Assembly (NCBI GenBank): GCA_964020155.1
Contig: OZ026557.1
Location: 1,698,501 to 1,762,500, forward strand
Origin: Chondrilla cf. caribensis
Lineage: Eukaryota; Porifera; Demospongiae; Chondrillida; Chondrillidae
DNA length: 64,000 nt
Reading direction: 5' to 3'
Both the position numbers and the translations under genes were made by a program. Positions 45,755 through 60,863 of the stretch are shown here, piece by piece. The notes below the pieces were generated by a model, which saw nothing but the letters and a program-made list of their open reading frames with translations, had not been told where the DNA came from and did no database searches. Position 1 is the stretch's first letter; every line of letters starts with the position of its first letter.

Positions 45755-46440
45755 GCTTAAGCTACAATTGAGGTCTAAGGCAGAAACGGGTCAATGTTAT
45801 TAGTATAGGCTATTGCATTGCCAGCTGAACATTTATATAAGTAATATAATATAAAAATTACATGTTATACATACATACATACAGTACGTAATGTACATTG
45901 CCTTAGGATCAAACTATGTAGTTTTATTTGTTATTCCATGTTGTAGGTTTCAATTCATACACTTTTTTGTTATCACCATGATCACAGTAGTATGGTACAC
46001 ACATATACAGCTATATTGTTCACTATTTGACAAAATCATATTTCATGTTCTAGAATTGCATGGTACATATAGCAGAATGTGAGATCCATAACATACACGA
46101 GTGTATTGTTATATTAAACCCAATCTGCAGATACATACAATAGGGCAGTATAATAATTATGTAACATGTACGTACACCAACATATATACTGGTAAACACT
46201 TATGCTAGTGCACACCCTATAGTATGACCAGGTGAATGTGGTTATTCATGCATGGAGCATATCGCTTGCTGCATTGAAGGTTTGTCACAATGCATCACAT
46301 GTGTCTCTGCATGATATGTGAGTATATACATAAATTCTCATTAATTTTTAATATAGTTGCAGTTTGATACTGTATATTATCTAGACATACACTTGTCCCT
46401 ACATTCACATGATGTCATCTGTATGTGGGTGAATGTACAT
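45755..46440. other. 3' flank of the plus-strand FReD copy
   Basis: Begins with sequence resembling other FReD 3' flanks in inverted orientation (GCATTGCCAGCTGAACATTT). No gene recognised. Confidence 0.5.
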
Positions 46441-47440
46441 TAGCAGAGCATAAGCACAATGTCATGCTACACAGGAGAAAATTACCAATTTTATTGACAA
46501 TGAAGCATAATGATTGTTGAGTTTACCTGTTTCAATATGCATACATTAAAGAATGACACAATCTGAATCAGTAGAGTTCATTCTGAATTACAATGCATAC
46601 TTGCTGAAATAGGAACATTCCATAATGTTCCAATAGAGGTCCATCCCGTAAAATGTATGAATACTTGTTTGATTTTCTCTCTTCGGTCTCTTACACCTGT
46701 ATGGCTTGCTGGTATGAGGTACCTGTCTTTCCCCCTGTACTGTACCTACAAGTGTACCCTAACAAGTGGAAGTGAGGGGAGACTCCAATTCAGAGAGTCA
46801 ATTTTTGATTCCAGACACCTTGATTACAATTGTTAGACATTAATTTTATTTCGACAGATGATAGCAATACTAGGCTGGCTTAAAAATCAAAATCAGTATC
46901 AAGTCCATATCAGGTCTGCATGATCCCCTAGACCTCTGGTCCTCAATCCCAACACAAGCTAGGTCTTGACTAAACAGAAGCCTGAAATGCTCCCTCTGCC
47001 ATGAGCTATGCAAATAGGTGCTTAACATTTTCTCCCATTCTCTCCTAAATGTCAAAAATACTAGATGGATATTGATTAAAAAGTTGGTTTACATTCACAG
47101 CTGGACCTAAGGTCCAGCTAAAATATCGTATTGATATGCCCCCACTTCTATGAGCTATGCAAGAAGGTATTAATTATCCTATATATATCCTTCCATAAAT
47201 TTCAAAATATTAAGCACCTCTGAATGTAGGTAGAGTTACAGGCAACATACAGAGATGGAGAGTGTTTTAGAATTCAGTTCCCAACCCAAGCTAGATAGGA
47301 ATGGTAAAATTTAGCTTTATATGCCTCATCTACCATGAGCTATGAGTATTATAGTTCCTTAGCTATCTCTCTCTATTCATTCTCATACATTGCAATATTT
47401 TAATAACTCTAAAAGTAGCTAGGGAAATGGCCTCATCCAT
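46440..47440. repeat. Module Y copy 3 followed by the 1346-type dispersed repeat
   Basis: 46440-46810 matches 12030-12480 (palindrome GGAACATTCCATAATGTTCC at about 46611). 46855-47440 matches 1346-1930. Nothing coding. Confidence 0.75.
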
Positions 47441-47795
47441 ATATCCACATATCCACATACTGATATTTGTCAAGGGATGAATGTAATGCACTCCCCACCA
47501 ATGGTGACGAGCACTTCACACCACAAATGATGGGTTATTATAGATCCACCACTGTTTTATATACAGTGTAGTAAATTGTGTGTATACGTATCTGAACAAT
47601 TATATACCTATTTGCAAGTATATTATATTCTTTTTATAATATAACCTGTACTAAATTAATTGAAATACGACATATCATTATTAGTTGCAATCATGTGTAT
47701 CATAAGATATTTTATATTCAATTGTTCAACTACTAATGTAGTTGCTTAATTATGACATTTAGTTTTTCCCCTTACACCCTCATTGCATATCACGC

Positions 47796-48718
47796 TCAGC
47801 CAATAGCTCTGACTTTCATCTCAGTAAACTTCAGAGAGTAGTAATAACCCTTCCAACCATGCCAGTTTATACCTACACCATAGGGGGAGTCACCACTACG
47901 GTGATATAGTCCGTTCAGGTTAGACGAATGGCATGCTTCATACCACCATGCTCCTTTGCACCTTGCAGCACAGTTCGAGCCATGTCCATCATTGTCACGG
48001 TCGTATGTTGAGAATGGTCTCCCATTGTGGCGTGTCAAGCTATCAGTAGCATTTCCTGTATAAGTGCTAATTTCAAGTCTGTACTTGGTGGATGCATCCC
48101 TCAGTTGAAAAGAGCTGTACTGAGCGTATCTCTTATCTCCACTCCAATCCTCCATGTCAATACGAAGTTCGCATTCACTTTTATTTGTCAACCTATGTAT
48201 GAACTCAAGTCCAAGCCAGAATTCATTAGAGAGGTTCCCAAAGCCGTTAGTGTAGTTGACCCAGTTCCTGTAAAAGTCTTCACTTCCATCTTGTCTTCTC
48301 TGAAAGACAGTCCATCCTCCTCCATCAGTATCCATGTCACAATAAACATCAAATGGAGGAAGAGAGTCCGGTTGGATGGTGTAGACACCCGATTGAGTGT
48401 AGCTATTGTTGAGGGCATCACGGCAATCTCTGAATACAGGCACTGGAGGTGGTCTTGGGGTAGCAGTGCCAATGCCAAGCGATCCATTCCTGGTGGATAA
48501 GGGATGTAAAGAGGATAGTATCTCTGTGGTCTGACCGGATATGGCAGTTCATGTTCAAAATGGAATCCATCCAGCTCACAGTGCATGGAGCACTTCACAG
48601 TACAGTTGGGCTGAATCCGGTAGGATCCTATCTTTCTGTCTTTCCCATCTTCTCCACAGTCTGCTAGTGCACTGGTCACAATGAGCAGAACGAGATAACA
48701 AATCTCTACTTGAAACAT
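47796..48718 (-). pseudogene. Type B FReD gene with a single-base frameshift
   Basis: ATG at 48718: signal peptide (MFQVEICYLVLLIVTSALA), then CGEDGKDRKIGSYRIQPNC and a Cys-rich segment to HELPYP. There one base is missing (near 48538) compared with 44870-45754. After the shift the linker and the whole FReD are open from about 48536 to the stop (47796). The second half is [40 protein letters not shown]. An extra Cys (ARCKG) is unusual. With one lesion only, this may be a working gene carrying a sequencing error, or a new null allele; reads are decisive. Confidence 0.8.
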
Positions 48719-48779
48719 CTTGTAATGTTGTTTCCAATTCAATTCAACTTGATCTGATCAGTACCAAAATCTTTCCCTG

Positions 48780-48786
48780 CTTTATA
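48780..48786 (-). promoter_or_regulatory. TATA box of the type B gene at 47796-48718
   Basis: TATAAAG in CAAGTATAAAGCAGGG, 62 bp upstream of the ATG at 48718; same context and spacing as 939-945. Confidence 0.65.
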
Positions 48787-48789
48787 CTT

Positions 48790-49730
48790 GCTCAGCATAT
48801 CAAATGTTAGTCTATGTATGGCTTGTTGGTTTGATAATTGAATTGAAACAGCTGCCGTCAAATTATAGTTAGAATTGCTTGTAATGGGCAAGCAGTTTGT
48901 GATTTGTTATACTACAAGCTTCATGCATGAACTATAACTAATTAAAAATCAAGCATTCAATGTACTATGTACATAATTTGTGGATTGTAGGGCTTGTTTA
49001 GTGTAGTAGGAACTCTTACAGTATATCAAATAGACATTACTGCTTTACAGTTATCTTCAGTAACAAGTATTGTTAGTCCTGATTTCTAACCAGTATACGT
49101 AGTTATTATATGTGATTTCAATAAGGATATTGTATTATTGCATTGTACATTTTCTAATTCAGATCTCATATTCATTCATGGAGATATGATATATGATATT
49201 ACTCCAATTATATTTCCCTTGAAGTTTGATAAAATAATATTACTAAAACTTAATTACTCTGTGACTACCTTACCTGATCTCAAGATACCAGGACATTAAT
49301 TGAAGCACTGTATATATTGTATGTCATATTAAATGCATGAACTTATACTGTTTAACACCCCCTTAGCTTGAGAATATGTGATGAGGATAGGGCTTCCTGT
49401 GGTTGGAAGTTCAGTTTACTCTGTTATTGTAAAGTTAGAGCCTTCAATGACCCCATTATTATGCAAAATTCATAACAATCAAATGTGATACATGTGATGT
49501 ACAAGGTCAATATGCGATATTTCCAAAGTTTCTCTCAGGCTACTGCAGGATTGTTCCCTGAACTTGCTATATGAAATGCTGCCTCTAGAACTGAACTTGT
49601 TAAGGTATCAATTATTGTCAGTTACAACTAGGGGGTGTTTCCCATCCAGTAAACTGTGCGGTCTCTTGTGTTATGGGATGCAAATCTTCGTGTGCTTAAG
49701 CAGTTTATTATATTATTTAATATTATGTTG
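48790..49730. other. 5' flank of type B gene, no gene seen
   Basis: AT-rich. From about 49590 it matches 3050-3200 and 14640-14800 in diverged form (AACTGAACTTGTT, TTATGGGATGCAAATCTT). Confidence 0.5.
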
Positions 49731-49731
49731 C

Positions 49732-49783
<52 letters not shown>
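49731..49783. repeat. (ATT)n microsatellite
   Basis: About 17 ATT units. Confidence 0.95.
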
Positions 49784-50544
49784 GGAGTAAATTGTAGAAC
49801 AAATTAAAGTCGAAAATGGTACTAATTGAAGTTCAACATTGACAAGTTATTGAGCATTGGTTCACTAATTGAAACCACTCTTTCTTAGTATTCCTAACCT
49901 TCGGGACTATTCTGGACTTCCTTGGCAATTTCAATCTCTTCACACTTTTGTCTCTTCCTCCAGTATCAATTGCAATCCACTTAGATCCCCTTCCTTGCTC
50001 ATCACATCTCTATGTCAATCACACTTGCTACAAATTATTAGAATATACTTCATATCCTCAATCCCTCCCTACTTAGTCAACGTAATTAAGTATTTCAATT
50101 AATAATTCTTCATGCACAAACATCCTGCTTTAATTTAAAACACACTGCTCTTAATTCTTCTCCTAATTATCTGCAAAATCTATCTTCAATAAAAACAATC
50201 CCTCCCTTGCCTTCGCCAAGTTAAATCAATGCATATATACAATATTTATATGGTGTTTTGAGGAACATGCAGTTCAAAGTACCCAAATGCTAAACTCAAA
50301 CTGTATCTATAGCTGTGTACGTGTATGGATGTGCAGCTGTTTGCATGCATGACTTATGTGCATGCATGCATATTATGTGTGGATGAGTGTGGGAGTGTCT
50401 GTGTGTACGTGTGTTGTGTGTGTGTGTGTGTTTACATGCATATGTATATGGATGTGGATGTTTGTGATGGTGTTTGTGCCAAATTCTGAGCTTATATCAC
50501 TTATTGGCTATAGTAGATTGCATGCAAAGGACATATCAGCTTCA

Positions 50545-50553
50545 CTTTATATA
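50545..50553 (-). promoter_or_regulatory. Orphan type C promoter (TATA box without gene)
   Basis: TATATAAAG in the context CCCTATATAAAGTGAAGCTG, and upstream sequence that matches the flanks at 52584-52760 and 54899-55090. Downstream, where a type C coding region should begin (about 50425), there is only GT-rich sequence resembling 55915-56100. The gene has been lost or never duplicated. Confidence 0.55.
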
Positions 50554-51678
50554 GGGTCTGAAGATTATAGTATATATTATGGTCCATAGAAATACTTTGA
50601 TCCACCTCCACATAGCTAAGTGCATATAGTGTGACTTTTAAAACTGTGGTATTAAGTTTAATTTAAGTTTTATGAACAGATATATATTATATATATAATA
50701 TTATATATTATATTATTATTATATAATATTATTATTCTGTTATCAATGGTAGTTGTACCAAATACAAAAAGACCTTATAACTCATAGTCATTTCTGCTGA
50801 GTTCTATTATACCACATTATGCTGTTATGAATGGTGACCAGGATTGTGTGTATCATGTAGGCTTGGGTGATGTTGTATGGAAGGTTGTTTACAGTTCTTC
50901 ACAGTGCATACATATCAATTGTTTTTGTAACTTACTGCTGTTGACATAACAGTGACTGTAACTTGAGAATGTGTGATGAATCATGAGTAGTGTAGGGACT
51001 CAATCTTTCCTGGTTGGAAGTTCAACGTATTCTAGATCTGTTATTCTAATATTGGAAGTTCACTGAACCACAGACTGAACCCATACATATTAGATTATCC
51101 TATGATGTACGTAATACCTAGGTCAGAGTGTAAACAGCTGAGACTCCTGTTTACCACAGTGAAGGATTATTCAAAAATATTATTCAAAATTATCTCTGGA
51201 AATTGTAGGGTTGTATCCTGAACCTAATACTGAGATATAATATTCATTTTTCCTTAATCTGAACCAAGAAAGCCTTAGTACTCCCAACCCTTGATCCTCC
51301 CATGAACCCCGGCCCTAAATCCAACATCTGAGCTGTCTGTGAGTTCCGATAAATGTGTGTGGATATTATTATATGTTTACTATTATTATCATAAATTAAT
51401 TAGCAAAAAGTGTATGAATTGAATATATAGCAAAACATCATTGTTATGTTGTCATCATCATGTGATAATACATAATTATAACAATTATCATAGATTCTGA
51501 ACTACACGTTATTATAGAACTACAATGGTTTGATCGTAAGGCAATGTATGTATGCATAACATTTGATGTGATTTCTATTATATTATGTAATATTTCACTT
51601 AAATGTTTAACTGGCAATGCAGTAGCCTACTAGTGACATTATCTTGTTTCTTCCTTAGACCTTACTTGGAAATCATAC

Positions 51679-52464
51679 TCAGCCAATAGCTCTGACCTTC
51701 ATCTCTGTGAACTTCAGAGAGTAGTGATAACCCTTCCAACCATTCCAGTTCACACCGTCAGCATAGGAGGCATGGTTACCGCGGAGATACTTCCCGTTCA
51801 GGTTTGATGCATGGCATGCAGCGTACCACCATGCTCCTTTGTATGTCTCTGCACAGTTCTGATTCCATGAATCATTGTCTTGGTCATGTGTTGAGAAGGG
51901 CCTGTTGTTCTGATTTGCCATATTGTCACCGGCTGTTCCCGCATACCCACTAACTTCAAGCTTGTACTTTTCGTAAGCATCTCTCACTCGAAACGAGCTG
52001 TACTGAGCATATCTCTTGCCTCCGAGAAAGTCTGCCATATCAATGCGAAGTTCGGATTTTGTTCTTCCAGCCGTGAGACGATTCAGTTTATCCAAACCGA
52101 GCCAATGTTCTCCGTTGAGACTACCAAACCCGTTGGCATAGTAGTACCATTCTCTGTAAAAGTTCTCACTTCCATCTTGTCTCCTCTGAAAGACGGTCCA
52201 TCCTCCTCCATTGGTGTCCATGTTGCAATAAACATCAAATGGAGCAAGGTGGTCTGGTTTGATGGTGTAGACACCAGACTGTGTGGAACCTCTGTTGAGT
52301 GCATCTTGGCAGTCTCTAGGTAGTGTAGGGTTCGTAGGAGCTGCGAATCTCTTACACGACTCAGTACACTTCTGAAGACAGGAACTCTCCATGTAGTACC
52401 CTTGAGCAAAATGGGTCAGTATTACACTGAATATGGCAGTCATAAAGAGGGAAGTCTTTGCCAT
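51679..52464 (-). CDS. Secreted FReD protein, type C, copy 1
   Basis: Single exon, 261 residues, ATG at 52464. Signal peptide 1-22 (TAIFSVILTHFAQG), then YYMESSCLQKCTESCKRF with three Cys suited to interchain disulfides, then a FReD from about residue 48. No collagen or coiled-coil region. FReD Cys are at DCQDAL, VYCNMDTNGGGW, NCAETY and ACHASNLNG. Calcium loop HDQDNDSWNQNC has the Asp-X-Asp pattern of ficolins. It differs from types A/B in FYREWYYYANGFGSLNGEHW and KLNRLTAGRTKSEL. By family: a secreted lectin, probably disulfide-linked. Confidence 0.9.
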   Translation of the reverse strand: MAKTSLFMTAIFSVILTHFAQGYYMESSCLQKCTESCKRFAAPTNPTLPRDCQDALNRGSTQSGVYTIKPDHLAPFDVYCNMDTNGGGWTVFQRRQDGSENFYREWYYYANGFGSLNGEHWLGLDKLNRLTAGRTKSELRIDMADFLGGKRYAQYSSFRVRDAYEKYKLEVSGYAGTAGDNMANQNNRPFSTHDQDNDSWNQNCAETYKGAWWYAACHASNLNGKYLRGNHASYADGVNWNGWKGYHYSLKFTEMKVRAIG

Positions 52465-52583
52465 TTTTCTTATCTTTTCCTCTGGCTGACTCCACTGCTA
52501 AGTATCTGAACACAATAATCAACTTTCTCAACTACTTTATATTACTAACTGGTAGGTTGTATGGAGAGGACAAATCAGCTCCA

Positions 52584-52592
52584 CTTTATATA
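52584..52592 (-). promoter_or_regulatory. TATA box of type C copy 1
   Basis: TATATAAAG, 120 bp upstream of the ATG at 52464, conserved in three type C promoters. A second TATAAAG-like site about 76 bp from the ATG is altered in copy 2, so the distal one is preferred. Confidence 0.6.
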
Positions 52593-53988
52593 GGTGTTGT
52601 TTGTAACAACTACAAGTTGTTTGTTTGTATAATCTGCTTGTTTTAGCGATTACACAACATGATTATTATAATTAATGCAGATTATTATTATTGATACATA
52701 AGATTATAGTATAATATTATGGTCCATTAAAATACTTTGATCCACCTACAACTATGGTGTAACTGTGTACATTTAAGTTTTGTGAACAGATATTTATATA
52801 ATATATGTCTTGGATTAATATTGGATCTTATCAAATCAGCATATAGCACATATTACCCTTGAATGAAGTGTGTCAGTACAAACACAGCAGACATGCATGT
52901 AGAGAAAGGTTTCATCTCCTCCCTTCATCTCTGGCCACGGCCTGTCTCTGAACACAATATTCAACTCACTTCGGTACTTAACTCTCTGGTGAATCATATT
53001 ATGCATATGAATGCAACTATAACCAGTACAGTCTGATAGATTATAATAGACTATAATTGTTCAGATTTTTTCCAATTGTACTATATTGTGGTGATACATT
53101 AATTCCATGCAATTAATTGATGGTAGTGGTACCAAATACAAACTAGACCTTATAACTCATAGTCATTTCTGCTAAGTTCTATTATACCACATTATGCTGT
53201 TATGAATGATGACCAGGATTGTGTGTATCATGTAGGCTTGGGTGATGTTGTATGGGAGGTTGTTTACAGTTCTTCACAGTATTATAATAATCATTTTTGT
53301 AACTTACTACTGTTGACATAACAGTGATTGTAGCTTGAGAATGTGTGATGAATCATGAGTAGTGTAGGGACTCTTTCCTGGTTGGAAGTTCAATGTATTC
53401 TATTATTCTAGGACTGGAAGTTCACTGAACCACAGACTGGACCCATACATCTTGAAATATCTTATGATGCATGTAATACCTAGGTTACTGCATGTGTAAA
53501 TAGTTTGGACTCTTGTTTGCCACAGTCCAGAGAATTATTCCAAAATTTCATTTATATTCACCTCTGGGTTTTGTACTAGGGTTGTTCCCTGTGCCTAATA
53601 CTTAGACATTATATGCATTTTTTCAATTCTGAACCTAGAAAGCCTTAGTACTCCCAATTCTTGACCCTCCAGTGAACCCCCACCTTGAATCTAAGATCTG
53701 AGCTGTCTGTAAGGTCTGATAAATGGGTGTGGATATTATGTTTACTATTATTATGATAATAGCAAAAAGTGTATGAATTGAATAGCAAAACATCATATTT
53801 ATGTTGCAATCATGGCATAATACATATATAGAATGACATGGTTTGATCGGAAGGCAATGTATGTATGTACGTACGCATGCATAACATTTGACATGATTTC
53901 TATTATAATAATACTTATAACTGGCAAAGCAGTAGCCTACTAGTGACATTATTTTGTTTCTTCCTTAGACCTCCATTGTAGATCACAC

Positions 53989-54774
53989 TCAGCCAATAGC
54001 TCTGACCTTCATCTCAGTAAACTTCAGAGAGTAGTGATAACCCTTCCAATTATACCAGTTCACGCCATCAGCCAGGGTAGAATGACTACCATTGAGATAC
54101 TTTCCATTGAGGTTGGAATAATGGCACTTATTGTACCACCATGCTCCTTTGAATGTCTCTGCGCAGTTCGCATTCCATGAATCATTGTCTTGGTCATGTG
54201 TTGAGAAATATCTGTTGTTCTGAAGTGCCATACTGTCTCCAGCTGTACCTGTATACCCACCAACTTCAAGTTTGTACTTGTTGTAAGCATCTCTCACTTG
54301 AAACAAGCTGTACTGAGCATATTTCTTGCCTCCAAGAAAGTCTGCCATATCAATTCGAAGTTCGGATTTTGTTCTTCCAGCTGTGAGACGATTCAGTTTA
54401 TCCAAACCAAGCCAATGTTCTCCGTTGAGACTACCAAACCCATTGGCATAGTAGTACCATTCTCTGTAAAAGTCTTCACTTCCATCTTGTCTCCTCTGAA
54501 AGACGGTCCATCCTCCTCCATCAGTATCCATGTCGCAATAAACATCAAATGGAGCAAGGTGGTCTGGTTTGATGGTGTACACGCCAGACTGTGTGGAACC
54601 TCTGTTGAGTGCATCTTGGCAGTCTCTAGGTAGTGTAGGGTTCGTAGGAGCTGCGAATCTCTTACACGACTCAGTGCACTTCTGAAGACAGGAACTCTCC
54701 ATGTAGTACCCTTGAGCGAAATGGGTCAGTATTACACTGAATATGGCAGTCATATAGAGGGAAGTCTTGGCCAT
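53989..54774 (-). CDS. Secreted FReD protein, type C, copy 2
   Basis: Single exon, 261 residues. ATG at 54774 is chosen to match copy 1; the frame extends ten codons further upstream. The N-terminus is nearly identical to copy 1 (SLYMTAIFSVILTHFAQG; CLQKCTESC). The first half of the FReD is close to identical and reads DMDTDGGGW. The second half diverges: KKYAQYSLFQVRDAYNKYKL, GGYTGTAGDSMALQNNRYFS, NKCHYSNLNGKYLNGSHSTL and NWYNWKGYHYS. Calcium loop HDQDNDSWNANC is intact. A recent tandem duplicate with changes concentrated in the ligand-binding half. Confidence 0.9.
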   Translation of the reverse strand: MAKTSLYMTAIFSVILTHFAQGYYMESSCLQKCTESCKRFAAPTNPTLPRDCQDALNRGSTQSGVYTIKPDHLAPFDVYCDMDTDGGGWTVFQRRQDGSEDFYREWYYYANGFGSLNGEHWLGLDKLNRLTAGRTKSELRIDMADFLGGKKYAQYSLFQVRDAYNKYKLEVGGYTGTAGDSMALQNNRYFSTHDQDNDSWNANCAETFKGAWWYNKCHYSNLNGKYLNGSHSTLADGVNWYNWKGYHYSLKFTEMKVRAIG

Positions 54775-54898
54775 TTTCTTATCTTTTCCTCTGGCTGACT
54801 CCAATGCTATTTATAAGTATCTAAACACAATATTCAACTTTCTCCACTACTTTATCTTACTAACTGGTAGGTTGTATGGAGAGGACAAATCAGCTCCA

Positions 54899-54907
54899 CT
54901 TTATATA
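54899..54907 (-). promoter_or_regulatory. TATA box of type C copy 2
   Basis: TATATAAAG, 125 bp upstream of the ATG at 54774. Confidence 0.6.
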
Positions 54908-55099
54908 GGGTCTGAAGGTGTTGTTTGTAACAACTACAAGTTCTTTGTTTGTATAATCCGCTTGTTTTGGCAATCACACAACATGATTATCATACTTTTT
55001 ACAGATTATTTTTGTTACATAAGATTATAGTATGATAATATGGTCCATTAATTTAAAAATAATTTGATGTACCTCCATATCTAAATGCATAGTGTGTGA

Positions 55100-56560
55100 C
55101 TGTTACATCTGTAGTGTTACTCTCTCTGAACACAATATTCAACTTTCTCTTTACTAACTGGTGGATTGTAAGTACATGAACATGACATATCAGTACAGTC
55201 TCATAGACTATAATAGACTATAATAATATAATAACATAGTTCATATTCTTTCAAACTGTACTATATACAATATGGTACACATTCAATCCATACTATTATC
55301 TGGTAGTTAATGATTCCAAATACAAAATAGACTTTAAATCATAGTTATGTCTACTGAGTTCTATTATACCACATTATGCTGTTATGAATGATGACCAGGA
55401 TTGTGTGCATCATGTAGCTTTGGTTGATGTTGCATGCAAGGTTGTTTACAGTTCGTCACAGTACATAGGTGATAATTGTTTTTGTAACTTACTGCTGTTG
55501 ACATAATGTTACTGGGACTGTAACTTGAGAATGTGTGATGAATCATGAGTAGTGTAGGGACTCTTCCCAGGCTGGATGTTCAATGTATTCTGTTATTCTA
55601 GAACTGGAAGTTCACTGAACCACAGACTGGACCCATACATATTGAATATTCCTATGATGTACGTAATACCTAGGTCACTGTGTAAACAACTGATCATGAG
55701 ACTGTTGTTTACCACAGTGAGGGATTTTTCAAAAATATTATTCAAAATTATATCTGGGTTATCTGGGTATTGTAGGGTTGTTCCCTGAACCTAATACTGA
55801 GACATAATATTCATTTTTTTCAAAATAATCCCTACAATTCTGATGTAAATTCAGAAACTTGAGGGATTTACCAAATCTTGCCCTCCAGTAAACACTTAGT
55901 CATTGCATACAAAATTTGTATGGTGTTTTGAGAAACTGTTCAAATTATACGTACTCAAATGCTGAAGTCAGAATTGTATCTATAGCTGTGTGCATGTATG
56001 GATGTGCAACCGTTTGCATGTATGAGTTGTGTGTCTGCTTGTTTGTGTTTGCATGTATATCTAGTATGGAAGAGGGTGTGTGTGATAGTGCTTGTGTGTA
56101 GGTGCTTTTGTGTGTGTGGTGAGTATGGGTGTGGGCATATGCATAGGTGTAGGAGTGTTTAATTTATGTGTACATGAATGTGTGTACATGTATGTGTATG
56201 TGCACATTTGTGAATGTGTACATTTCTGTGTTGAATGCATGTGTGCGTGTTTGTGTATGTGTACACGTGTGTGTGCATGTGTGTTTTGATGTGTGTATAT
56301 GTGTACGTGTGTGTGTGCACGTGTGTTTTGTGTGTTATGGAATTCTTCAACACAGATAAGCTGTTTAACATGTGACATACGTACAATGTCATGTTTTCAT
56401 TATCTTCCCCCTTCATGATCAGATGTGATGTTTATGCAAATAATGCTACGTTCATAAGGATTGCAACAAACCTCAAGGTTATAATATCAACCTAACTTGA
56501 TCAATCAGTTTATGATGTAATCAAGTTAATATTGTGCTTATACATACATTATATACATAA
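55100..56560. other. Gene-free stretch with flank relics and imperfect GT sequence
   Basis: 55350-55810 matches the blocks before the type C genes (50800-51240, 53170-53600). 55915-56340 is an imperfect GT-rich region resembling 50250-50480. No gene recognised. Confidence 0.6.
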
Positions 56561-56747
56561 TATTATTATTAATGATAGAAGACTATGCAAGTATGCCACT
56601 CAGGTGTATATATATTGTGTGCAAGTATGTACATTTGACTACATTAATTTTATGTAATTGTGTAATTTTCAATGTGAGCACAGTATTGTATATCATGATT
56701 ACTCAGTTAATCCCACATCCCACAGACCACAGCAGAGGTGGCAATAG

Positions 56748-56789
56748 CAATGAGCTACTTGTCAACTGTAGTAGACAAGTAGCTCATTG
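56748..56789. repeat. Perfect hairpin, 16-bp stem, 10-nt loop
   Basis: CAATGAGCTACTTGTC-AACTGTAGTA-GACAAGTAGCTCATTG. It lies about 430 bp upstream of the Death/Kelch gene. Too short for a typical animal pre-miRNA; could be a small inverted duplication or a regulatory hairpin. Confidence 0.85.
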
Positions 56790-57216
56790 TACGTACCAAG
56801 TTAATCATAATATACAGATTGAGGATGCATAAAATCCATATACTTTAACAATCACTGTGTGTATGCCTAGTCCATTTTTGCTCTCAGTCTGCAATGTAAT
56901 GTCTTAGGTCAGCATGAATCTATGTGTACGTACGTTTAGGGACAGGAGTACTAGTGGTGGTGTTATGTGAAGAATGTGGATATAGCTACGTAGTGATTGA
57001 TAACTAATGGTGATAGTGTACAAATGTCCTTAATCATGAACAATTACAGCTGGATTTGGAGAATCTGATGTTAATATATATTATACGTATATATACTGTA
57101 TTATTATACTTACGTGTATACTAAAAATTAATATTGACCCATTACAGCTGGGGTGTAGGAACAATATAATTGAATATTCAACCTAATAAAATGAATAGTA
57201 TTAATTGGGAAGAAAA

Positions 57217-60593
<3,377 letters not shown>

Positions 60594-60863
60594 TGCACGA
60601 TCACCCGATATGAATTATACAAGAATTAAACTTACTGCGTACCACTTAGCTAGTACTAGTAGCTATAGTGTACGCTATGCACTCAACAATTGCAAAGATC
60701 TAACTGATGGTACTGCAGTGTTAACTTTCTAGTAGAGTACACTTCGTGTGTAAATTATGGGACATTTTTATTGTTCATGTATATACTCATTCTGTAAACA
60801 GGATTATTTTTGATCGAATTTCATATGTTTTGACCAAGCCAAGCACAATTATTTTTATTTCAA

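Larger units (their letters stand above)
50580..55100. repeat. ~2.3-kb tandem duplication carrying the type C genes
   Basis: 50800-52760 and 53170-55090 run in parallel: the block TTCTATTATACCACATTATG, a FReD 3' flank, the gene and its promoter. The same block recurs at about 55360 without a gene after it, and in types A/B flanks at 4205 and 15975. Confidence 0.8.
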
